Source: Streptomyces coelicoflavus | GTDB taxonomy: Bacteria; Actinomycetota; Actinomycetes; Streptomycetales; Streptomycetaceae | Length of the DNA: 64,000 bases | Assembly: GCF_003112555.1 (NCBI RefSeq) | Contig: NZ_BEWB01000021.1 | Span: 60,766-124,765, forward strand | Direction: 5' to 3' | Part shown: positions 8,602 to 17,073 of the stretch, in pieces | Numbering within the stretch: the first letter of the stretch is position 1 | How the letters are laid out: each line of letters starts with the position of its first letter | Notes under the pieces: model-generated | The model's input: the letters and a program-made list of their open reading frames with translations, nothing else | Told to the model about the DNA's origin: nothing | Database searches by the model: none | Made by a program: the position numbers and the translations under genes

Positions 8602-9285
8602 GTGAGACTGACGCCCACGGAACGTGACCGGCTGCTGCTCTTCGGGGCGGCCGAGCTGGCCCGCGCCCGCCGCGCCCGCGGGCTCAGGCTGAACGTGCCG
8701 GAGGCGACCGCGCTGATCGCGGACACCGTGTGCGAGGCGGCCCGCGACGGCGCGCGGCTCGCCGAGGCCGTCGAGCGCGCCCGGTCCGTACTCGGACCGG
8801 ACGACGTCCTGCCGGGCGTCGCGGACGTGGTCACCGAGGTGCACGTCGAGGCCGTCTTCGACGACGGCTCCCGCCTCGCGGTCGTCTCCGACCCCGTCGG
8901 GGGCGGCGGACTCGGCGCCGAGGCCCCCGGCGCCCTGCTGCCGGGGCCCGGACACGCCGAACCCGAGGCCGCGCTGCGTCTCCCGGTCGCCAACACCGCG
9001 ACCGTGCCGGTCTCCGTGACCTCCCACTTCCACTTCTTCGAGGCCAACCCGCGCCTGGACTTCGACCGCGAGCGGGCCTACGGCATGCGCCTGGCCGTCC
9101 CCGCCGGGTCCTCGGTCCGCTTCGGCCCCGGCGAACGCGTCGAGGTGGGGCTCGTGCCGATCGGCGGTGCGCGCGTGGCCATCGGCTTCGCCGGTCTCGT
9201 CGACGGCCCGCTGGACGCGCCGGGAGCCAGGGAAGAGGCCCTGCGCCGGGCCGCCGCCTGCGGATATCTGGGAGCAGACCGATGA
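8602..9285 (+). CDS. Fused urease gamma/beta-type subunit
   Basis: A 227-aa fusion of urease gamma (residues 1-100, MRLTPTERDRLLLF... with LNVPEATALI) and beta (about 110-227, with SHFHFFEANPRLDFDR and GFAGLVDGPLD). Such fusions occur in several bacteria. The GTG start follows AAGGAGG. Its stop overlaps the ureC-like start by four bases (ATGA), so translation is coupled. No ureD, ureE, ureF or ureG lies in the cluster. Classical urease needs them for nickel insertion, so maturation must come from genes elsewhere or may not be needed. Function as a true urease is uncertain. Confidence 0.9.
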   Translation: MRLTPTERDRLLLFGAAELARARRARGLRLNVPEATALIADTVCEAARDGARLAEAVERARSVLGPDDVLPGVADVVTEVHVEAVFDDGSRLAVVSDPVGGGGLGAEAPGALLPGPGHAEPEAALRLPVANTATVPVSVTSHFHFFEANPRLDFDRERAYGMRLAVPAGSSVRFGPGERVEVGLVPIGGARVAIGFAGLVDGPLDAPGAREEALRRAAACGYLGADR

Positions 9286-10964
9286 GCACCGACATCGACC
9301 CGTATGCCTACGCCGCAACCCACGGCCCCCGCGCCGGGGACCGGCTGCGCCTCGGCGACTCGGGGCTGGTGATCCGCGTCGAGTCCGACGCGCAGCGCCA
9401 CGGCGACGAGTTCCTCGCCGGCTTCGGCAAGACCGCCCGCGACGGACTGCACCTCAGGGCCGCCGCCGTCCGCGAGACCTGCGACGTCGTGATCAGCAAC
9501 GTGGTCGTGATCGACGCGGTGCAGGGCATCCGGAAGGTGTCCATCGGCATCCGCGAGGGGCGCATCCACGCCATCGGCCGGGCCGGCAACCCCGACACCC
9601 TCGACGGTGTCGACGTGGTCGTCGGCACGGGCACCTCGATCGTGTCCGGCGAGGGGCTCATCGCCACCGCCGGGGCCGTGGACACCCACGTCCACCTGCT
9701 CTCCCCGCGCATCATGGAGGCCTCGCTCGCCTCCGGCGTGACGACGGTCATCGGGCAGGAGTTCGGCCCCGTCTGGGGCGTCGGCGTCAACTCGCCCTGG
9801 GCGCTGAAGCACGCCTTCGGTGCGTTCGACGCCTGGCCCGTCAACATCGGCTTCCTGGGCCGGGGTTCCTCGTCCCACGACGCGCCGCTGATCGAGGCGC
9901 TGGCCGAGGGCGGCGCGAGCGGCTTCAAGGTGCACGAGGACATGGGCGCCCACACCCGCGCCCTCGACACCGCGCTGCGCGTCGCCGAGGAGCACGACGT
10001 CCAGGTCGCCCTGCACAGCGACGGCCTCAACGAATGCCTCTCCGTCGAGGACACCCTGCGGGTCCTGGAGGGCCGCACCATCCACGCCTTCCACATCGAG
10101 GGCTGCGGCGGGGGACACGTCCCCAACGTGCTGAAGATGGCCGGTGTCCCCAACGTCATCGGGTCCTCCACCAACCCCACCCTGCCCTTCGGCCGGGACG
10201 CGGTCGCCGAGCACTACGGCATGATCGTCTCCGTCCACGACCTCAAGACCGAGCTGCCGGGCGACGCCGCCATGGCCCGCGACCGCATCCGCGCCGGGAC
10301 CATGGGCGCCGAGGACGTGCTGCACGACCTGGGCGCCATCGGCATCACCTCCTCCGACGCGCAGGGCATGGGCCGGGCCGGCGAGACCGTCCGCCGCACC
10401 TTCGCCATGGCCGGGAAGATGAAGGCCCAGTTCGGCGCCGAGGGGGACGACGACAACGAGCGCGTCCTGCGCTACATGGCCAAGCTGACCGTCAACCCCG
10501 CCATCGCCCACGGCCTGTCCCACGAGGTCGGCTCGATCGAGGTGGGCAAGCTGGCCGACATCGTGCTGTGGCGCCCGGACCACTTCGGCGCCAAGCCGCA
10601 GCTGGTCCTCAAGTCGGGCTTCCCGGCGTACGGCGTGGTCGGCGACCCGAACGCGGCCACCGACACCTGCGAACCCCTCGTCCTCGGGCCCCAGTTCGGC
10701 GCGCACGGCGCCACGCCCGCCGAGATATCGGTGGCCTTCGTCGCGCAGGCCGCCCTCGACCAGGGCGGCGACACCATGCCGACCCGCCGCCGCCGGGTCG
10801 CCGTGCGCGGCACCCGCGGCATCGGGCCGGCCGACCTGCGGCTGAACTCCCGCACCGGCGCGGTCGACGTCGACCAGCGCACCGGCCTGGTCACCCTCGA
10901 CGGCGACCCGCTGCGCTCCGGACCCGCCGAGTCGGTCTCCCTCAACCGCCTCTACTTCCTCTGA
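9282..10964 (+). CDS. Urease alpha-subunit-like amidohydrolase (flap Cys missing)
   Basis: A 560-aa UreC homologue. The binuclear metal set is complete by alignment from memory: His136 and His138 (DTHVHLL), the carbamylated-lysine equivalent Lys216 (GFKVHED), His245 (ALHSD), His271 (FHIEGCGGGH) and Asp359 (SSDAQGMG). The mobile flap, normally MVCHHL, reads IVSVHDL here: the catalytic-flap Cys is Val318, while the following His319 remains. HEDWG is also changed to HEDMG. The ATGA overlap with the gamma/beta fusion and a GGAG site support the start. Either it is a slow urease or a relative acting on another urea- or guanidine-like compound, as suggested by the neighbouring agmatine deiminase homologue and NCS1 permease. 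Confidence 0.88.
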   Translation: MSTDIDPYAYAATHGPRAGDRLRLGDSGLVIRVESDAQRHGDEFLAGFGKTARDGLHLRAAAVRETCDVVISNVVVIDAVQGIRKVSIGIREGRIHAIGRAGNPDTLDGVDVVVGTGTSIVSGEGLIATAGAVDTHVHLLSPRIMEASLASGVTTVIGQEFGPVWGVGVNSPWALKHAFGAFDAWPVNIGFLGRGSSSHDAPLIEALAEGGASGFKVHEDMGAHTRALDTALRVAEEHDVQVALHSDGLNECLSVEDTLRVLEGRTIHAFHIEGCGGGHVPNVLKMAGVPNVIGSSTNPTLPFGRDAVAEHYGMIVSVHDLKTELPGDAAMARDRIRAGTMGAEDVLHDLGAIGITSSDAQGMGRAGETVRRTFAMAGKMKAQFGAEGDDDNERVLRYMAKLTVNPAIAHGLSHEVGSIEVGKLADIVLWRPDHFGAKPQLVLKSGFPAYGVVGDPNAATDTCEPLVLGPQFGAHGATPAEISVAFVAQAALDQGGDTMPTRRRRVAVRGTRGIGPADLRLNSRTGAVDVDQRTGLVTLDGDPLRSGPAESVSLNRLYFL

Positions 10965-11001
10965 CCACTCTCTCGACCACTCTCCGACCTGGGACACCTC
11001 G

Positions 11002-12021
11002 ATGACCTTCCGCATGCCGCCCGAGTGGGCCCCGCACGAACGCACCTGGATGGCCTGGCCCGGCCCCAACCCGACGTTCACCGACCCCGCGGAACTGGCC
11101 GGGGCCCGTGCGGCCTGGGCGTCCGTGGCCCGCGCGGTGCGCCGCTTCGAGCCGGTGACGATGGTGCACGGACCCGGTCAGGGCGACACCGCGCGCGAGC
11201 TGCTGGGCCCGGACGTCGACCTGGTGGAGCGGGAGCTGGACGACGCCTGGATGCGGGACATCGGCCCGACCTTCGTGACGGACGGGCAGGGCGGGCTCGC
11301 CGCCGTGGACTGGGTGTTCAACGGCTGGGGCGCCCAGGAGTGGGCCCGCTGGGAGCACGACTCCAAGATCGCCCGCCACGTCGCGGACCTCGCCGGTGTT
11401 CCCGCCCTGAGCAGCCCGCTGGTCAACGAGGGCGGCGCGATCCACGTCGACGGCGAGGGCACCGTCCTGCTGACCGACACCGTCCAGCTCGGCTCCGGCC
11501 GCAATCCCGGCTGGACCCGCGCGCAGGTCGAGGCGGAGATCCACGCCAAGCTCGGCACCAGCAAGGCGATCTGGCTCCCGCACGGCCTGGCCGGCGACTA
11601 CGGCAGGTACGGCACCCAGGGCCACGTCGACATCGTCGCCGCCTTCGCGCGGCCCGGCACCGTCGTCGTGCACAGCCAGCGAGACCCCCGGCACCCCGAC
11701 CACGAGCGCTCACAGCTCTACCTGGACATCCTGCGCGGCCGAACCGACGCCAAGGGCCGCCGCCTGGAGGTGGTCGAGGTTCCCGCCCCGACGGTGCTGA
11801 GGAACGAGGAGGGCGACTGGGTCGACTACTCGTACATCAACCACTACGTGTGCAACGGCGGCGTCGTCCTGTGCGCCTTCGGCGACCCCCACGACGAGAT
11901 CGCGGCGGGCATCTTCCGCCGCCTCCACCCGGGCCGCACGGTGACCCTGGTGGACGCGCGTACGATCTTCGCGGGTGGCGGGGGCATCCACTGCATCACG
12001 CAGCAGCAGCCGAAGATCTAG
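11002..12021 (+). CDS. Agmatine deiminase family protein
   Basis: A 339-aa guanidino-group hydrolase of the PAD_porph fold. Agmatine deiminases convert agmatine to N-carbamoylputrescine and ammonia. Visible family residues are WMRDIGPTF near residue 85, the Glu/His pair in NEGGAIHVDGEG, GHVDIVAAF near residue 211, and the nucleophile Cys331 in GGGGIHCITQQQP. It follows the ureC-like gene by 37 bp in the same operon. The combination suggests stepwise deamination of an imported guanidino or ureido compound. Agmatine itself is not certain, since family members act on related substrates. Confidence 0.9.
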   Translation: MTFRMPPEWAPHERTWMAWPGPNPTFTDPAELAGARAAWASVARAVRRFEPVTMVHGPGQGDTARELLGPDVDLVERELDDAWMRDIGPTFVTDGQGGLAAVDWVFNGWGAQEWARWEHDSKIARHVADLAGVPALSSPLVNEGGAIHVDGEGTVLLTDTVQLGSGRNPGWTRAQVEAEIHAKLGTSKAIWLPHGLAGDYGRYGTQGHVDIVAAFARPGTVVVHSQRDPRHPDHERSQLYLDILRGRTDAKGRRLEVVEVPAPTVLRNEEGDWVDYSYINHYVCNGGVVLCAFGDPHDEIAAGIFRRLHPGRTVTLVDARTIFAGGGGIHCITQQQPKI

Positions 12022-12038
12022 AGGACCCGGGAGTGCAC

Positions 12039-12641
12039 ATGGCCGGTGGTGGGCGCAGGCAGGCCCCGCCCCGCGAGGACGTCCTCGCCGCCGCCATGGA
12101 GATGATCGCCGAGCGCGGCCTGGAGAAGCTCACCATGGCGGCGCTCGGCCGCGAGGTCGGCATGAGCAGCGGCCACCTCCTGTACTACTTCGGCTCCAAG
12201 GACGAACTGCTGCTGCGCACCCTGGAGTGGAGCGAGGGCCGCCTCGGCGCCGAGCGCGGCCGGCTGCTCACCCGGCCCGGCACCGCCCGCGAACGCCTCG
12301 GCGCCTACGTCGACCTGTACGTCCCCGACGGCCACCGCGACCCGCACTGGACGCTGTGGCTGGAGGTGTGGAACCGCTCGCAGAACGCCCCCGCGGAGGC
12401 CCGCGACCGGCAGGCCGCCATCGAGGGCGCCTGGCACCGCGACCTGGTCGCGCTGCTCGCCGAGGGCATCTCCCGCGGTGAGTTCCGCCCCGTCGACCCC
12501 GACCGCTTCGCCTCCCGGCTGCGGGCCCTCCTGGACGGCTTCGCGATCCACGTGGCGATCGGCCTGCGGGGCACGGACCGGGAGCAGGTGCTCGACCACG
12601 CGCGGGAGTTCCTCGCCGACGGACTCCTCGCGCGGTCCTGA
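12039..12641 (+). CDS. TetR-family regulator of the urease-like operon
   Basis: A 200-aa protein with an N-terminal TetR helix-turn-helix (MAALGREVGMSSGHLLYYFGSKDELL, about residues 28-53) and a C-terminal ligand domain resembling the BetI/TetR_C_6 type. It begins 17 bp after the deiminase stop. ATG 12039 has GGAG five bases upstream; GTG 12033, seven bases after GAGGA, is equally possible. As last gene of the operon it probably represses from the palindrome at 8557-8573. The inducer may be the transported substrate or a product; nothing in the sequence identifies it. Confidence 0.87.
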   Translation: MAGGGRRQAPPREDVLAAAMEMIAERGLEKLTMAALGREVGMSSGHLLYYFGSKDELLLRTLEWSEGRLGAERGRLLTRPGTARERLGAYVDLYVPDGHRDPHWTLWLEVWNRSQNAPAEARDRQAAIEGAWHRDLVALLAEGISRGEFRPVDPDRFASRLRALLDGFAIHVAIGLRGTDREQVLDHAREFLADGLLARS

Positions 12642-12693
12642 TCCGGACGACCGTCGCTCGCATTCTGAGACAGGCGGTGGACAGGGGGACGGA

Positions 12694-12762
12694 ATGTGCC
12701 AGACTGCCCACGTGCTCTCGTTCGCCATGATTATTGGCAGCAGGCGCGCCGGTCCGCAGTGA
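12694..12762 (+). CDS. Leader peptide of the cimA attenuator (22 aa)
   Basis: A 22-codon ORF (MCQTAHVLSFAMIIGSRR...) with GGGGGACGGA just before the ATG. It carries Val-Leu and then two consecutive isoleucine codons, both ATT, a codon rarely used in this genome. It ends 54 bp before the terminator hairpin at 12817-12838, upstream of citramalate synthase, an isoleucine-pathway gene. Ribosome stalling at Ile-Ile would favour read-through when charged tRNA-Ile is scarce. An alternative stem (12744-12754 with 12804-12814, one mismatch) starts within the ORF. The region 12664-12671 (TCTGAGAC) may be an upstream operator. Confidence 0.75.
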   Translation: MCQTAHVLSFAMIIGSRRAGPQ

Positions 12763-12816
12763 CCACCACGTACGACCAGGTACGGGTGGACACCGTCGTC
12801 CTCGACCCGCGCGCAG

Positions 12817-12842
12817 ACCTCTCGCACCCGCGAGAGGTTTTT
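12817..12842 (+). terminator. Attenuator terminator before cimA
   Basis: A perfect 9-bp stem ACCTCTCGC/GCGAGAGGT with loop ACCC, followed by TTTTCGCTTT. It lies between the leader peptide and cimA (start 12951), so it would stop transcription before the structural gene unless prevented. Confidence 0.82.
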
Positions 12843-12950
12843 CGCTTTCCTGGCCCCACCCGAGCCGGGAAGAGAGCGCGAGGGATCATAGACGGACGGT
12901 GGAACCGGTCATTCCGGTAGACCGAGATCCCCAACAGGAGCCTTCAGATC

Positions 12951-14555
12951 ATGACCGCAACCAGCGAACTCGACGATTCGTTCCACGTCTTCGACACCAC
13001 CCTGCGCGACGGCGCGCAGCGCGAGGGCATCAACCTCACGGTCGCGGACAAGCTGGCCATCGCACGGCACCTGGACGACTTCGGTGTGGGCTTCATCGAG
13101 GGCGGCTGGCCCGGCGCCAACCCGCGGGACACCGAGTTCTTCGCCCGCGCCCGGCAGGAGATCGACTTCAAGCACGCCCAGCTGGTCGCCTTCGGCTCCA
13201 CCCGCCGCGCGGGCGCCACCGCCGCCGAGGACCACCAGGTCAGGGCGCTGCTGGAGTCCGGCGCCGAGGTGATCACGCTGGTCGCCAAGTCGCACGACCG
13301 GCACGTCGAACTGGCTCTGCGCACCACGCTGGACGAGAACCTGGCGATGGTCGCCGACACGGTCTCCCACCTCAAGGCGCAGGGCCGCCGGGTCTTCGTC
13401 GACTGCGAGCACTTCTTCGACGGCTACCGCGCCAACCCCGAGTACGCGAAGTCCGTCGTACGCACCGCCTCCGAGGCCGGCGCCGACGTCGTCGTCCTGT
13501 GCGACACCAACGGCGGCATGCTCCCCGCGCAGATCCAGGCCGTCGTCGCCACGGTGCTCGCCGACACCGGCGCCCGGCTCGGCATCCACGCCCAGGACGA
13601 CACCGGCTGCGCCGTCGCCAACACCCTCGCCGCCGTCGACGCGGGCGCGACCCACGTCCAGTGCACCGCCAACGGCTACGGCGAGCGCGTCGGCAACGCC
13701 AACCTGTTCCCGGTCGTCGCCGCGCTGGAGCTGAAGTACGGCAAGAAGGTGCTGCCCGAGGGCCGGCTGCGCGAGACGACCCGCATCTCCCACGCCATCG
13801 CCGAGGTCGTCAACCTCACGCCCTCCACCCACCAGCCCTACGTGGGCGTCTCCGCCTTCGCCCACAAGGCCGGCCTGCACGCGTCCGCGATCAAGGTCGA
13901 CCCGGACCTCTACCAGCACATCGACCCCGAGCTGGTCGGCAACACCATGCGGATGCTGGTCTCCGACATGGCCGGCCGCGCCTCCATCGAGCTGAAGGGC
14001 AAGGAGCTCGGCATCGACCTCGGCGGCGACCGCGAGCTGGTCGGCCGGGTCGTGGAGCGGGTCAAGGAGCGCGAGCTGGCGGGCTACACGTACGAGGCCG
14101 CCGACGCGAGCTTCGAGCTGCTCCTGCGCGCCGAGGTCGAGCGCAGGCCGCTGAAGTACTTCGAGGTCGAGTCCTGGCGCGCGATCACCGAGGACCGCCC
14201 CGACGGCAGCCACGCCAACGAGGCCACGGTCAAGCTCTGGGCCAAGGGCGAGCGCATCGTCGCCACCGCCGAGGGCAACGGCCCGGTCAACGCCCTGGAC
14301 CGGTCCCTGCGCGTCGCCCTGGAGAAGATCTACCCCGAGCTGGCCAAGCTCGACCTGGTCGACTACAAGGTCCGCATCCTGGAGGGCGTGCACGGCACCC
14401 AGTCCACCACCAGGGTCCTCATCTCCACGTCCGACGGCACGGGGGAGTGGGCCACGGTGGGCGTCGCGGAGAACGTCATCGCCGCCTCGTGGCAGGCCCT
14501 GGAGGACGCCTACACGTACGGGCTGCTGCGGGCGGGGGTCGCACCCGCCGAGTGA
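12951..14555 (+). CDS. cimA: Citramalate synthase (2-isopropylmalate synthase-like)
   Basis: A 534-aa member of the LeuA/CimA family. It has the N-terminal DTTLRDGAQREGINL active-site segment, the metal-binding HAHDD-equivalent GIHAQDDTGCAVAN, AFAHKAGLHASAI and a C-terminal LeuA allosteric domain (about 400-520). Length and the FIEGGWPGANPRD sequence fit the CimA subgroup, which condenses pyruvate with acetyl-CoA to make (R)-citramalate, a precursor of 2-oxobutyrate and isoleucine. The upstream leader with tandem Ile codons supports an isoleucine role over leucine. The start ATG has AGGAG 10 nt upstream. Similar Streptomyces genes are sometimes labelled leuA2. Confidence 0.88.
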   Translation: MTATSELDDSFHVFDTTLRDGAQREGINLTVADKLAIARHLDDFGVGFIEGGWPGANPRDTEFFARARQEIDFKHAQLVAFGSTRRAGATAAEDHQVRALLESGAEVITLVAKSHDRHVELALRTTLDENLAMVADTVSHLKAQGRRVFVDCEHFFDGYRANPEYAKSVVRTASEAGADVVVLCDTNGGMLPAQIQAVVATVLADTGARLGIHAQDDTGCAVANTLAAVDAGATHVQCTANGYGERVGNANLFPVVAALELKYGKKVLPEGRLRETTRISHAIAEVVNLTPSTHQPYVGVSAFAHKAGLHASAIKVDPDLYQHIDPELVGNTMRMLVSDMAGRASIELKGKELGIDLGGDRELVGRVVERVKERELAGYTYEAADASFELLLRAEVERRPLKYFEVESWRAITEDRPDGSHANEATVKLWAKGERIVATAEGNGPVNALDRSLRVALEKIYPELAKLDLVDYKVRILEGVHGTQSTTRVLISTSDGTGEWATVGVAENVIAASWQALEDAYTYGLLRAGVAPAE

Positions 14556-14557
14556 GC

Positions 14558-14600
14558 GGGGCACCGATACCGCCGACACCGCCGATACCGGTGCCCTTTA
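14558..14600 (+). terminator. Probable terminator after cimA
   Basis: An 8-bp stem GGGCACCG (14558-14565) with CGGTGCCC (14589-14596), followed by TTTAT. Confidence 0.6.
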
Positions 14601-14635
14601 TGTCTGATTGAGGCGCATTCGGGTACGCCGACCGT

Positions 14636-15997
14636 ATGAGTGGCGTCCGTGTGCAACTCCTCATACGCCTCCTGGTCGCGCCGGTCGTGGCCGCGCTGGC
14701 GGTGCTGCTGGCCGGCGCGCCCGGTACGTCCGGCGCCCAGACGCAGACCGACGTCTCCGAGATCGGCGCGGCCCTGCGCGAGAGCCCCGTGTACGTGGAC
14801 CCGGCCGCGTCCGACCTGCTGCCCGCGTCGGACGCGGACGCGCTCGCCGACAAGATCGAGGACGCGGGCGAACCGGTCTTCGTCGCGGTGCTCCCGGCCG
14901 GCTACCCGACCGGGAACCTCTTCCAGAACCTCCGCACCGAGACCGGCATCACCGGTCTGTACGGCGTCCGGCTCGGCGACCGCTTCGACGCCCGCGCCGA
15001 CAGCAGCGTGCTGAGCCGCCAGGGCGTGCACAACCTGGTCACCGCCGTCCAGGGCGCGGGCGATCCCAAGGCCCAGCTGAACGACTTCGTCGACGACGCG
15101 CTGCGCAGCGTGCGCGGCTCCGCCCCCTCCTCCTGGGACTCCGGCGGCGGCTCCGCCCCCACGGGCGCCCTGATCACCGCGGGCGCGGTGGTGGTGATCG
15201 GCGGCGCGGGCGTCTACGCGCTGTCCCGGCGCAACCGCCACCGCCGCGAGGCGGAGCAGCGGGAGTCGCTGGAGCGGCTGCGGGTGGTGGTCGACGAGGA
15301 CATCACGGCGTTCGGCGAGGAACTGGACCGGCTGGACTTCCACCCGGCGGAACCGGGCGCCGACGACGCCATGCGGGCGGACTACGAACGCGCGCTCGAC
15401 GCCTACGAGCAGGCGAAGGCGTACATGGCGGACGCCCGCAAACCGGAGGACGTGCGGGCCGTCACCCAGGCGGTGGAGGACGGCCGCTTCTCGCTCGCGC
15501 AGCTCGCCGCCCGCCGCGAGGGCAGGCCGCTGCCCGAACGCCGTCCGCCCTGCTTCTTCGACCCGCGGCACGGCCCGTCGGTCGCCGACGCCACCTGGAC
15601 CCCGCCGGGCGGCACGACCCGCCGGGTCCCGGTCTGCGCCGCCGACCAGGCCCGGTTGTCCGACGGACGGGACCCGATGATCCGCGAGGTGGACACCGAG
15701 TACGGCCGCCGCCCCTACTGGGACGCGGGCCCGGCCTACGGCCCCTGGGCGGGCGGCTACTTCGGCGGCGGCATCCTGCCCGGCCTGCTGGTCGGCACCA
15801 TGCTGGGCGGCATGATGGCCGGCCCCGCCTACGGAGCCGGCTACGGCACCGGATACGGCGACTTCGGCGGCTACGAGGGCGGCGACGTCTCGGGCGGCGA
15901 CTTCGATCCCGGCGACTTCGGGGGCGGCTTCGGCGGCGGCGACTTCGGCGGGGGCGGCGACTTCGGGGGCGGCGGGGACTTCGGCGGCGGCTTCTGA
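14636..15997 (+). CDS. Membrane protein with Gly-rich C-terminus
   Basis: A 453-aa uncharacterised protein. Residues 1-33 look like a signal peptide or anchor (LLVAPVVAALAVLLAGAPG). Residues 35-160 form an exported domain, GALITAGAVVVIGGAGVYAL near 178-197 is a membrane segment, a charged coiled stretch follows to about 300, and the tail is Gly/Phe/Asp-rich with DFGGG repeats after residue 410. The arrangement (exported domain, membrane helix, Gly-rich tail) recalls TPM-domain proteins, but I do not recognise the domain with certainty. No SD is seen; TACGCC ends six bases before the ATG. It stands alone after cimA. Confidence 0.8.
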   Translation: MSGVRVQLLIRLLVAPVVAALAVLLAGAPGTSGAQTQTDVSEIGAALRESPVYVDPAASDLLPASDADALADKIEDAGEPVFVAVLPAGYPTGNLFQNLRTETGITGLYGVRLGDRFDARADSSVLSRQGVHNLVTAVQGAGDPKAQLNDFVDDALRSVRGSAPSSWDSGGGSAPTGALITAGAVVVIGGAGVYALSRRNRHRREAEQRESLERLRVVVDEDITAFGEELDRLDFHPAEPGADDAMRADYERALDAYEQAKAYMADARKPEDVRAVTQAVEDGRFSLAQLAARREGRPLPERRPPCFFDPRHGPSVADATWTPPGGTTRRVPVCAADQARLSDGRDPMIREVDTEYGRRPYWDAGPAYGPWAGGYFGGGILPGLLVGTMLGGMMAGPAYGAGYGTGYGDFGGYEGGDVSGGDFDPGDFGGGFGGGDFGGGGDFGGGGDFGGGF

Positions 15998-16014
15998 GGC
16001 GCGCGCGGCGGGTG

Positions 16015-16989
16015 TCAGCGCCCGGCCGCCGTCCGCCCGTCCATCGCCGTCTGACCGTCCGCCGTCGGCCTCCCGACCGCCGGGCCGTCCGCGCCGGAGC
16101 GCACGGGCACCCGCCTTCGCCGCGCGACGCCCCCGCGCCGGACGACGACCACGGCCGCGAGGCCGACCGCCAGGCCGAGGGCGGTCTGGACGCCGAACGG
16201 CTCACCGAACATGAGGGCACCCCACACGGCCGTGACCGGGGCCATGAGGAACATGAGGGTGTTGACCTCCGTGATGCCGGACCGCCGCAGGATCAGCCAG
16301 TACAGGCCGTAGCCACCGAAGGTCGGCAGGACCACGAGCCAGGCGGTCGCCAGCCAGAACGGGGATCCGGCCGGCGGTGTCGCCGCCCCGAGGGCCAGCG
16401 CCAGTCCGGAGAAGAGGACGGCGCTGGTCGCGCAGTGGATCGTCAGGGCGACCCGGGGCGCGACCGGTACCCGTGTGCGGCCCTCCAGGAACGTCGCCGC
16501 CACCAGCGACAGCATGCCGAGGAACGGGACGAGGTACGCCCACCAGGCCACCTCCGCGCCCGCCGCCGCGGCGTCGGCGACGGTCACGGTGGCCACGCCC
16601 GACAGCCCGAGCCACAGTCCGAGCCACTGCCCGCGCGAGACGTACTGGCGCAGCAGGGGACCGGCGAGCGCGCCGGCGACGAGTGGCTGGACGCCGTCGA
16701 TCAGGGCGGTGGTGCCGCTGGAGACGCCGAGCTCGATGGCGTAGTAGACGCTGAGCAGGTAGCCGCTCTGCGACAGCGCGCCGATGGCGATCTGCCGGCC
16801 GGCGCCCCGCGGTGTCAGGCCCCGCCAGGCGGCCCGGGAAACCGCGGCCGCGACGGCCAGGGCCACGGCGAGCGGCAGGAAGCGCCACATCAGGAGGGTG
16901 GGTGCGGCCGCGGTCTCGGCACCGAGCTTGGCACCGATGAAGCCGGAGCTCCAGCACAGGACGAAGGCGGCCGAGAGCAGGACGTTCAC
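16015..16989 (-). CDS. EamA/DMT-family transporter
   Basis: A 324-aa drug/metabolite-transporter superfamily protein with about ten hydrophobic segments in two EamA repeats (residues 5-135 and 150-285) and a basic Arg-rich tail. Typical sequence includes the N-terminal WSSGFIGAKLGAE and the GEPFGVQTALGLAVGLAAVVV repeat end. It starts at GTG 16989, divergent from a TetR gene. Two near-identical repeats in the gap overlap both promoters, so the TetR protein probably represses this exporter. The substrate is unknown. Confidence 0.87.
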   Translation of the reverse strand: MNVLLSAAFVLCWSSGFIGAKLGAETAAAPTLLMWRFLPLAVALAVAAAVSRAAWRGLTPRGAGRQIAIGALSQSGYLLSVYYAIELGVSSGTTALIDGVQPLVAGALAGPLLRQYVSRGQWLGLWLGLSGVATVTVADAAAAGAEVAWWAYLVPFLGMLSLVAATFLEGRTRVPVAPRVALTIHCATSAVLFSGLALALGAATPPAGSPFWLATAWLVVLPTFGGYGLYWLILRRSGITEVNTLMFLMAPVTAVWGALMFGEPFGVQTALGLAVGLAAVVVVRRGGVARRRRVPVRSGADGPAVGRPTADGQTAMDGRTAAGR

Positions 16990-17009
16990 GTCGACCCCAT
17001 TCAGAGTAG

Positions 17010-17073
17010 ACAGATCGGTTTACTCGTCATGGGTGCCCACTATACAGACCGGTATACTGGTCGTCATGGGTGC
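17010..17073. promoter_or_regulatory. Duplicated TetR-type operator between exporter and regulator
   Basis: Two direct copies of ACAGAYCGGTWTACT...CGTCATGGGTGC, at 17010-17036 and 17044-17073; the second has a GGT insertion. The second copy contains TATACT (17053-17058), a good -10 box ending seven bases before ATG 17066, and it overlaps that start codon. Binding here would block both divergent promoters. Confidence 0.7.

Noticed and set aside
8730..9281. In-frame extension of the ureC-like gene into ureAB
   Set aside because: The frame is open by composition only; the ATGA overlap with a GGAG site gives the normal UreC start.
12723..12762. Shorter leader peptide starting at the second ATG (12727)
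   Set aside because: It has no SD, while ATG 12694 is directly preceded by GGGGGACGGA.
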